DNA from: Deltaproteobacteria bacterium
GTDB lineage: Bacteria; Desulfobacterota; DSM-4660; Desulfatiglandales; Desulfatiglandaceae
NCBI GenBank assembly: GCA_019313765.1
Contig: JAFDAP010000164.1
Span: forward strand, 1 to 6,664
Length of the DNA: 6,664 bases
Direction of reading: 5' to 3'
Of this stretch, positions 1 to 5,055 are shown in pieces (within the stretch, counting starts at the first letter, position 1; each line of letters opens with the position of its first letter). Below the pieces are notes generated by a model. It had not been told where the DNA came from. It worked only from the letters and a program-made list of their open reading frames with translations, and did no database searches. Made by a program: the position numbers and the translations under genes.

Positions 1-915
1 TTAAATACCACCGGCCTGGATGAGATCTTGGCCGAGGAATTAGCCATACTGCCGGGCATGGAAGAGATCAGCCTGCTTCTTTATATCAACCGGTATGTCC
101 TGGAAAAAAAGTTCGATGTGATCATCCTCGATTGCGCGCCCACCGGTGAATCTCTCAGGTTTATCAGTATCCCGACCGCATTAGAGTGGTACATAAAGAA
201 GATATTCAAAATGGAGAGGACCATTGCCAAATACGTCCGGCCCATAGCCAAAAGAGTGTATGATGTGCCACTACCCGGAGATGACTATTTTGCCGCCATT
301 CAATATCTGTTTGAGCGATTGAGAGGTGTGGATAAAATCCTGACTGATCCGCAGACAACCACGGTCCGGCTGATTACCAATCCGGAAAAGATAGTCTTAA
401 AGGAGACACAGCGCGCATTTATGTATTTCTGCCTCTATAAAATGAATATTGACGGGATCATTATGAATCGAATTATCCCCGATAACGTCAATGATACCTA
501 TTTTAAGGACAGGATAAAAAGCCAGAAACAATACATAAAAAAGGCGGAAGAATATTTCAGCCCCATTCCTCTCTTTCCAGTAAACCTGTTCAGGGATGAG
601 GTACTCGGTTATGAAAGCCTCAAGTCCTTGGCCGGGCAGATATATGGGGGCAAAAACCCGCTGGATCATTTTTTCGAGGGAGAGCCCTATAGTTTGTCTA
701 AGGAGGATGGCGAATACAGGCTTGTTATGAGGCTTCCCTTTCTCATGAAAAAGGATGTAGAATTGAGCAGGGTCTCTGATGAATTAATTGTCAGGGTGGG
801 CAGTTTTAAACGACATGTGCTGCTTCCAAGACAGGTGGCCGCCGCAAAGGCGGTCAGGGCCAGGATGGAAGACCGGCATTTGTACATTCATTTTAGAGGA
901 GATGATCATGGCTAA
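1..915 (+). CDS. ArsA-family ATPase with C-terminal Hsp20-like domain (5' end missing)
   Basis: The frame is open from base 1, so the gene starts before the window; 304 residues are visible. Seen: DCAPTGESLR at visible residues 44-53 matches the DTAPTGHTLR-type switch motif of ArsA/GET3 ATPases. PGMEE (18-22) and the later ITNPEKIVLKETQRA (125-139) fit the conserved middle of the family. The P-loop should lie in the missing N-terminus, roughly 80-90 residues. Residues about 230-300 (from EGEPYSLSKEDG to YIHFRGDD) form a short beta-rich tail that fits the ArsA_HSP20 domain found on single-domain bacterial ArsA-like proteins. Known of the family: deviant-Walker ATPases that dimerise and act in arsenite export or tail-anchored protein targeting. 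A single-unit form with an Hsp20 tail is not a classical arsenite pump subunit, and no arsB, arsC or arsR is visible, so a chaperone or targeting role is possible but unproven. The stop overlaps the next start (ATGGCTAA), which suggests translational coupling. Confidence 0.88.
   Translation, partial: LNTTGLDEILAEELAILPGMEEISLLLYINRYVLEKKFDVIILDCAPTGESLRFISIPTALEWYIKKIFKMERTIAKYVRPIAKRVYDVPLPGDDYFAAIQYLFERLRGVDKILTDPQTTTVRLITNPEKIVLKETQRAFMYFCLYKMNIDGIIMNRIIPDNVNDTYFKDRIKSQKQYIKKAEEYFSPIPLFPVNLFRDEVLGYESLKSLAGQIYGGKNPLDHFFEGEPYSLSKEDGEYRLVMRLPFLMKKDVELSRVSDELIVRVGSFKRHVLLPRQVAAAKAVRARMEDRHLYIHFRGDDHG
897..901 (+). promoter_or_regulatory. Ribosome binding site of the 75-residue ArsA partner gene
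   Basis: AGGAG lies six bases before the ATG at 908, inside the last codons of the ArsA-like gene. It decides between two in-frame ATGs: the one at 902 directly abuts this site and would be unusable, while the one at 908 is well spaced. Confidence 0.7.
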
Positions 916-1135
916 GGAAAAGAAGGAAAAGGAAATGGTGCTGTGCCCGGTTGGCAAGTTTTTTCTGGACCTTCAAAATGCCTCCGGAAAGAAATCAGAA
1001 TTCTTTGATCACCTGTCCCGGTCGCGGATTGAGTTTCTCAAGGCCATCCGTTCTTTAGTTGACGACAAAATAGAAGGGCTTGAGAAAAAGAGCGCCAAGG
1101 GCAAAAAAAAGGTGACAAAAATCAAGGTGGAATGA
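908..1135 (+). CDS. Small conserved-looking lysine-rich protein of unknown function, coupled to the ArsA-like gene
   Basis: A 75-residue protein starting MAKEKKEKEMVLC. The frame is open further upstream, but that part lies inside the ArsA-like gene; the start at 908 is set by AGGAG at 897-901 and overlaps the upstream stop by 8 bases. Seen: a charged N-terminus, a CPVGKFF segment at residues 13-19, a probably helical middle (about 30-59, EFFDHLSRSRIEFLKAIRSL) and a very basic tail (KSAKGKKKVTKIKVE). There is no signal peptide or membrane segment, so it is likely cytoplasmic. I do not recognise a named family. The amphipathic middle and basic tail could bind a protein, nucleic acid or a granule surface (phasin-like), but that is speculation. 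The tight overlap implies co-expression with the ATPase and perhaps a shared complex. Confidence 0.8.
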   Translation: MAKEKKEKEMVLCPVGKFFLDLQNASGKKSEFFDHLSRSRIEFLKAIRSLVDDKIEGLEKKSAKGKKKVTKIKVE

Positions 1136-1220
1136 GGACTCGCCCAAAACCATTGACGAAAGATAAGGGCCTCTGATAGAAGGTTCTGCATTTGACAATA
1201 GAAAGCTTGGCCCAGAGGGG

Positions 1221-1270
1221 ATTTGATTTATTGGAATTTTATTGGCTTATTGAAATTCCAAATATCAAAT
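1221..1270. repeat. Imperfect inverted repeat (AT-rich hairpin)
   Basis: ATTTGAT, three bases, TTGGAATTT on the left (1221-1239) pairs with AAATTCCAA, two bases, ATCAAAT on the right (1253-1270), leaving a 13-base loop. That gives 9 plus 7 perfect pairs interrupted by a small internal bulge. It lacks a GC-rich stem followed by a T-run, so a simple intrinsic terminator is unlikely. It is better read as part of the composite repeat. Confidence 0.7.
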
Positions 1271-1477
1271 CACAAATAACAAAAAAATTCCAATCCACCC
1301 TCCATAGTATTACGGCGGACAGGTGACCAAAATTCGAAATAACAAACAGGAAAAAGATTGAACCGCCGAAGGCGTACCCTAATTCGACGTTGGAAGTTGG
1401 AAGTTCGATGTTGGATGTTCGTTTTTTAATCCGGTTTTGGTCATTGAATATTGGAATTTGAGATTTATTTGGAATTT
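1253..1477. repeat. Nested inverted repeats enclosing the heptamer array
   Basis: Two perfect inverted pairs face each other around the array. The outer pair is AAATTCCAAAT (1253-1263) with ATTTGGAATTT (1467-1477). The inner pair is TGACCAAAA (1324-1332) with TTTTGGTCA (1435-1443). A further TTGGAATTT copy sits at 1451-1459. The nested order makes the block roughly symmetrical, like a small non-autonomous repeat element, but no target-site duplication was identified. Confidence 0.55.
1382..1423 (+). repeat. Tandem 7-bp repeat array, consensus GTTSGAW
   Basis: Six adjoining 7-base units can be read: ATTCGAC, GTTGGAA, GTTGGAA, GTTCGAT, GTTGGAT and GTTCGTT, followed by a short T-run. The phase is exact over 42 bases and the variation is almost confined to the fourth and last positions of the unit. 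From memory, arrays of this GTTGGAA/GTTCGAT type recur between genes in Desulfobacterota and some other environmental genomes; their function is not established. Confidence 0.75.
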
Positions 1478-1526
1478 GGTCTATCTCTGACCTACCCCGG
1501 ATGACCAGGTTTTGAAGGTAAGAACA

Positions 1527-1533
1527 AAAGGAG
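1527..1533 (+). promoter_or_regulatory. Probable ribosome binding site of hisS
   Basis: AAAGGAG lies 11 bases before the TTG at 1545. It favours that codon over the upstream in-frame TTG at 1512, which has no comparable site. The spacing is at the long end of normal. Confidence 0.5.
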
Positions 1534-1544
1534 ATAAGATCCCA

Positions 1545-2810
1545 TTGGAATTTACCACCATCAAAGGTTTCAAGGATATCCTCCCCCAGGAGGTGGGAAA
1601 CTGGCAGCTGCTTGAATCGACGGCCCGCAGTATTTTTGAATCCTTTGGGTATCATGAGATAAAGACCCCGCTGCTTGAAAGGACTGAACTATTCAGCCGG
1701 GGAATTGGACTGGATACGGATATTGTCTCAAAGGAGATGTATACGTTAGAAGACAGCAAGGGAAGGGGCATGACCTTGAGACCCGAAGCCACGGCCTCAG
1801 TGGTCAGGGCCTATATCCAGCAAAGGCTTTATCACCAAAACCCCATACAGAAACTCTTTTGCATCGGCCCCATGTTCAGGCATGAGAGGCCCCAGAAGGG
1901 AAGATTCAGACAGTTTCATCAAATAAATGCGGAGTTTTTCGGTGATTCAGGGCCCAAAAGCGATGCGGACATGATCGTCATGGCCATGTATCTTTTTGAG
2001 TCCATAGGCCTTGATGACCTCAGCCTGAACATCAACTCATTAGGGTGTCCCCGGTGCAGGCCCGGTTTTAGAGAAGACCTAAAGGGTTTCCTGGGCCAAA
2101 AAACCGACCTTCTTTGCGCCGACTGCCGAAGAAGGTCCGAAACCAACCCCTTAAGGGTCTTTGACTGCAAAGTAGAAGGGTGCAGACAGGTGGTCAGGGA
2201 CGCCCCGTCCATCCTCGAGTCTCTCTGCAATGATTGCGAGGACCACTCTGAGGCCCTGCAGGGTTATCTTGAGAGGTCGGGAATCCCTTTTGTCCTGAAC
2301 CACCGGCTTGTGAGGGGGCTTGACTATTACAACAGGACCACCTTTGAAATACAGACTGAACGTTTAGGCGCACAGAACGCAGTGGCCGGCGGGGGCCGGT
2401 ATGACGGTCTGGTAAAACTCTTAGGAGGCCCGGACCACCCTGCCACCGGCTTTGCCGTGGGTATGGAAAGGGTAATAGCACTCCTGGAAGAAAAGGAAGC
2501 ATTGGAGCCCAAAAGGCCGGACCTTTTCATTGCCGCTTTGGGAAAGACCGCTGAAGAGCTGTCCTTTGACTGGGCAGCAAGTCTGAGGAAAGCAGGCTTG
2601 TGGGTGGAAATCGATTATGGTTCAAAGGGATTAAAGGCCCAGATGAAAAAAGCCGGTCGTCTCGGTGCAAGAAAGGTTCTTATGGTAGGAGAGGATGAAC
2701 TGGCGTCAGGAAAGGGTGTCTTAAGGGATATGGAAACAAAGGGGCAGGTGGATGTGGAGATTGAAGATATCGTAAACAGACTCAAGAAAATCATGCAAAC
2801 GGACAGGTAA
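1545..2810 (+). CDS. hisS: Histidyl-tRNA synthetase
   Basis: Class II synthetase that charges tRNA-His with histidine in the cytoplasm; 421 residues with the chosen start, normal for bacterial HisRS. Seen: TIKGFKDILP at residues 5-14 (typical N-terminus), TLRPEAT (77-83), motif 2 as FRHERPQKGRFRQFHQ (111-126), the HisRS signature RGLDYYNRT (257-265), GGGRYDGL (282-289) and motif 3 as TGFAVGMERV (301-310). A C-terminal anticodon-binding domain runs from about 325. The insertion domain holds eight cysteines (168, 171, 191, 194, 208, 213, 228, 231). No ATG start exists: TTG at 1545 is preferred because of AAAGGAG and family length, TTG at 1512 would add 11 residues, and an in-frame stop at 1488 bars anything longer. 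aspS follows after 34 bases, a common pairing in Desulfobacterota and Firmicutes. Confidence 0.96.
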   Translation: MEFTTIKGFKDILPQEVGNWQLLESTARSIFESFGYHEIKTPLLERTELFSRGIGLDTDIVSKEMYTLEDSKGRGMTLRPEATASVVRAYIQQRLYHQNPIQKLFCIGPMFRHERPQKGRFRQFHQINAEFFGDSGPKSDADMIVMAMYLFESIGLDDLSLNINSLGCPRCRPGFREDLKGFLGQKTDLLCADCRRRSETNPLRVFDCKVEGCRQVVRDAPSILESLCNDCEDHSEALQGYLERSGIPFVLNHRLVRGLDYYNRTTFEIQTERLGAQNAVAGGGRYDGLVKLLGGPDHPATGFAVGMERVIALLEEKEALEPKRPDLFIAALGKTAEELSFDWAASLRKAGLWVEIDYGSKGLKAQMKKAGRLGARKVLMVGEDELASGKGVLRDMETKGQVDVEIEDIVNRLKKIMQTDR

Positions 2811-2844
2811 ATCGTAGAACTCCAACTGCTTTTAAGGTATTTTA

Positions 2845-4647
2845 ATGACAGAACACGAAGATATAAAGATCGACCCTTTGGGAGACTGGAAGCGGACCCA
2901 TGACTGTGGAAGCCTTAGGGCTGATGACGACGGCAAAGAAGCGGTTTTGATGGGATGGGTAAACAGCAGGCGAGATCTCGGGAACCTGATATTTATTGAT
3001 TTGCGTGACAGGGACGGCATTACCCAGATCGTTTTTGACCCCCAGGTGGATGGGGAAAGCCACGAGAGGGCCCATGCCCTGAGAAACGAGTGGGTACTTG
3101 CAGTAAAGGGCACTGTTTCGCCGCGCCTCAAGGGACAGGAAAATTTCAGCATGCCCACGGGTTCCATTGAATTGAAAGTGACCGGTCTCAAGATCCTCAA
3201 CCGGACGGAAACCCCTCCCTTTCAGGTGGACGGGGCCGTGGATGCCTCCGAAACCCTGAGATTGCAATACCGATATCTGGAATTGCGCAGGCCCCAGATA
3301 TTCAAGGCATTTCTCAAACGCCACAGGATTGCCTCCTGTATCAGGGAGTTTTTAAACGGGAAAGGCTTTATAGAGGTAGAGACGCCCTTTCTCACAAAGA
3401 GCACGCCGGAAGGGGCACGGGATTACCTGGTGCCCAGCCGTGTCAATAAGGGCCTTTTCTACGCCCTGCCCCAGTCGCCCCAGCTTTTCAAACAGCTCCT
3501 CATGATCGGCGGGTTTGAACGCTATTACCAGATCGTCCGGTGTTTCAGGGATGAGGACCTCCGGGCCGACCGGCAGCCTGAATTTACCCAGGTGGACCTT
3601 GAGATGGCCTTTGTGGACGAAGACGGGGTCATGGCGGTCTTTGAGGAAATGATGGGGAAGCTGTTTCGTGAAATAATGGATCGTGACATTCCTTCCCCTA
3701 TAAGGCGCATGGAATTTAATGAGGCCATGGACCGGTTCGGCACGGACAGGCCCGATATACGGTTCGGCATGGAGCTTTTGGATTTGACGGACATTGCCGG
3801 CAGGTCGGATTTCAGGGTCTTCAGGGACGTGATTGAAGACGGGGGAGTGGTCAAGGCGATCACCGTCAAAAAAGGGGGGCCGGCCTTTTCCAGGAAACAC
3901 TTAGATGAACTCTCCGCCCTGGCGGTCGAGGCCGGGGCCAGGGGCCTGGCCTGGATCAAGGTCAATGAGGACGGCTGGCAGTCCTCCCTGAACAAGTTCT
4001 TTAATGATGAAGACAAAAATGGACTTAACCGGAAATCAGGGGCCGGACCCGGTGACCTCATCCTGATCGTGGCCCACAAACGCCGGATTGCCAATGAGTC
4101 CCTTGGAATGCTCCGCTTAGAGGTGGCGCGACGAATGGAACTCATCCCCGGCAGCGCCTATGAGTTTGTCTGGATCACAAAGTTTCCGTTGTTGGAGTAT
4201 GATGAAACCGAAAAAAGGCTCCAGGCGGTCCACCATCCCTTCACGGCCCCGGTGGAGGAAGACATTCCCCTGTTGGATGATCAACCGGAAAAGGTCAGGG
4301 CCAGGTCCTATGACCTGGTCTTAAACGGTACGGAAATCGGCGGGGGGAGCGTGAGAATACATGATCCTGCGGTTCAGGAAAAGATGTTGAGTATCTTGGG
4401 AATTTCACCGGAACAGGCACAGGTTAAATTCGGGTTTCTTTTGGAGGCCCTCAAATACGGGGCCCCGCCGCACGGGGGAATGGCCCTGGGGTTTGACCGC
4501 TTAGTGGCTATTATGGCAGGTGTAAACTCTATTCGTGAGGTTATTGCCTTCCCAAAAACAACCAGCGCCACCTGCCTCCTTACGGATGCACCGTCCCGCG
4601 TGGACGAAGCGCAACTAAAGGAATTAGGGTTGCGGCCTGATTCTTAG
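2845..4647 (+). CDS. aspS: Aspartyl-tRNA synthetase, bacterial type with GAD insertion
   Basis: Class IIb synthetase that charges tRNA-Asp; 600 residues, close to E. coli AspRS. The ATG at 2845 has AAGG seven bases upstream and is the only usable start before the conserved part. Seen: N-terminal OB-fold anticodon domain (about 20-120) with GWVNSRRDLGNLIFIDLRDR; GARDYLVPSR (190-199); QSPQLFKQLLM (210-220); motif 2 with RCFRDEDLRADRQPEFTQ (232-249); a GAD insertion at about 300-425; NGTEIGGGS (494-502); and motif 3 with GGMALGFDRLVAIM (544-557). Compared with E. coli there are about 13 extra acidic N-terminal residues. Leu45 stands where non-discriminating enzymes usually have His, which argues for a tRNA-Asp-specific enzyme. 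Probably co-transcribed with hisS. It converges with a small minus-strand gene 9 bases downstream. Confidence 0.97.
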   Translation: MTEHEDIKIDPLGDWKRTHDCGSLRADDDGKEAVLMGWVNSRRDLGNLIFIDLRDRDGITQIVFDPQVDGESHERAHALRNEWVLAVKGTVSPRLKGQENFSMPTGSIELKVTGLKILNRTETPPFQVDGAVDASETLRLQYRYLELRRPQIFKAFLKRHRIASCIREFLNGKGFIEVETPFLTKSTPEGARDYLVPSRVNKGLFYALPQSPQLFKQLLMIGGFERYYQIVRCFRDEDLRADRQPEFTQVDLEMAFVDEDGVMAVFEEMMGKLFREIMDRDIPSPIRRMEFNEAMDRFGTDRPDIRFGMELLDLTDIAGRSDFRVFRDVIEDGGVVKAITVKKGGPAFSRKHLDELSALAVEAGARGLAWIKVNEDGWQSSLNKFFNDEDKNGLNRKSGAGPGDLILIVAHKRRIANESLGMLRLEVARRMELIPGSAYEFVWITKFPLLEYDETEKRLQAVHHPFTAPVEEDIPLLDDQPEKVRARSYDLVLNGTEIGGGSVRIHDPAVQEKMLSILGISPEQAQVKFGFLLEALKYGAPPHGGMALGFDRLVAIMAGVNSIREVIAFPKTTSATCLLTDAPSRVDEAQLKELGLRPDS

Positions 4648-4656
4648 GGCGAGCCC

Positions 4657-4866
4657 TTAGTCTTTGCCGTTTTTTACGTCCTCAGCCACCTCATCAATTT
4701 GCGGGAGAGTAATATAGCCCATGCTGTACAATATGGAACCGATCAGCCGGTGTTCCAATCCGTCCAGATTCCGTTCCATCTGAACTTTCATCCCTTCAAG
4801 GACTTGCTCTTTGGTAACAAATCCTTTTTTCACGGCAATGGTTCCAAAACGTTCTTCAAGACCCAT
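4657..4866 (-). CDS. Small stand-alone MshEN/GspE N-terminal-like domain protein
   Basis: A 69-residue protein starting MGLEERFGTIAVKKG. The frame is open further upstream to 4953, but GGAGGG four bases before the ATG at 4866 fixes this start. Seen: two half-repeats, RFGTIAVKKGFVTKEQV (residues 6-22) and RLIGSILYSMGYITLPQI (40-57). Both resemble the RxGxxLVxxGxIxxxQL pattern found at the N-terminus of type II secretion and type IV pilus ATPases (GspE, PilB, MshE), where the two halves form the MshEN c-di-GMP-binding fold. Here the linker (about 29-40) is longer than usual and no ATPase domain follows, so it may be a free-standing sensor, a protein-interaction module or a degenerate relative. 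No signal peptide or membrane segment. The large gene upstream on the same strand ends 189 bases before this start, so it probably has its own promoter. Family assignment is by eye only. Confidence 0.75.
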   Translation of the reverse strand: MGLEERFGTIAVKKGFVTKEQVLEGMKVQMERNLDGLEHRLIGSILYSMGYITLPQIDEVAEDVKNGKD

Positions 4867-4870
4867 ACTA

Positions 4871-4876
4871 CCCTCC
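4871..4876 (-). promoter_or_regulatory. Ribosome binding site of the MshEN-like gene
   Basis: GGAGGG on the minus strand, four bases before the ATG at 4866. It supports the 69-residue reading over the longer 98-residue one. Confidence 0.7.
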
Positions 4877-4992
4877 GAATTTTCTGTTGTGAGTTCCCTC
4901 AAACCGAAAGTCACATATAACAAGCGGAAAATTGCCGGTTGATGTTGAGACAACTTTTGAGGTCAGAGGTGGTTCAATAGCAAATCAGGGTC

Positions 4993-4998
4993 ATTATA
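4993..4998 (-). promoter_or_regulatory. Possible -10 box upstream of the MshEN-like gene
   Basis: A perfect TATAAT on the minus strand, about 125 bases before the start at 4866. No good -35 hexamer is seen at 16-18 bases (the best is TAAATG), so this is only a candidate. Confidence 0.25.
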
Positions 4999-5046
4999 AG
5001 TGCATGTATCATTCGCATTTATTATTACTGTCTCTGCGCCTCTTTT

Positions 5047-5053
5047 CCTCCTT
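5047..5053 (-). other. Orphan Shine-Dalgarno-like site after the large gene
   Basis: A perfect AAGGAGG on the minus strand begins two bases after the stop codon of the large gene (TAAGCAAGGAGG). No start codon follows within normal spacing: the nearest ATG (5018) is 28 bases on and opens only a 14-codon frame (MRMIHALIMTLICY). It may be chance, a remnant of a lost downstream gene, or an mRNA 3'-end feature. Confidence 0.35.
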
Positions 5054-5055
5054 GC

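Larger units (their letters stand above)
1136..1544. other. Intergenic region of about 400 bases with composite repeat, no gene
   Basis: I see no supportable gene on either strand. The left part (1136-1220) is unremarkable unique sequence. From 1221 to 1480 the DNA becomes AT-rich and repetitive: a hairpin-forming inverted repeat (1221-1270), a second nested inverted pair, and a heptamer array (1382-1423). The hisS leader follows from about 1481. The promoter of hisS-aspS must lie in here unless it is transcribed from the ArsA operon, but I could not identify convincing -35 and -10 boxes. Confidence 0.8.

Noticed and set aside
788..907. Longer N-terminus for the 75-residue protein
   Set aside because: It would lie entirely inside the ArsA-like gene. 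The site AGGAG at 897-901 points to the ATG at 908.
1153..1181. TTGACG with GATAGA at 16 bases as a promoter
   Set aside because: The -10 match is only three of six bases and there is no supporting context, so it is too weak to annotate.
1192..1197. Perfect TTGACA as a -35 box
   Set aside because: Nothing resembling a -10 box occurs 16-18 bases downstream (the sequence there is GAGGGG).
1239..1655. Minus-strand open frame of 138 codons
   Set aside because: It runs through the heptamer repeat, giving NIELPTSNVEL-type residues, and into the antisense of hisS. Such translations are typical spurious products of this repeat type, and no ribosome binding site was found.
3352..4145. Long minus-strand frames opposite aspS
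   Set aside because: They lie antisense to a fully conserved synthetase and their translations show no family features; they are composition effects.
4646..4657. AGGG-CGAG-CCCT hairpin between the convergent genes as a terminator
   Set aside because: The stem is only four base pairs and no T-run follows directly on either strand.
4867..4953. 29-residue longer start for the MshEN-like protein
   Set aside because: GGAGGG four bases before the ATG at 4866 and the domain-like beginning there favour the shorter form.
4944..4958. GTTG-AGA-CAAC followed by TTTT as a plus-strand terminator
   Set aside because: A four-pair stem with a three-base loop is too weak and lies about 300 bases past aspS, beyond a gene on the other strand.
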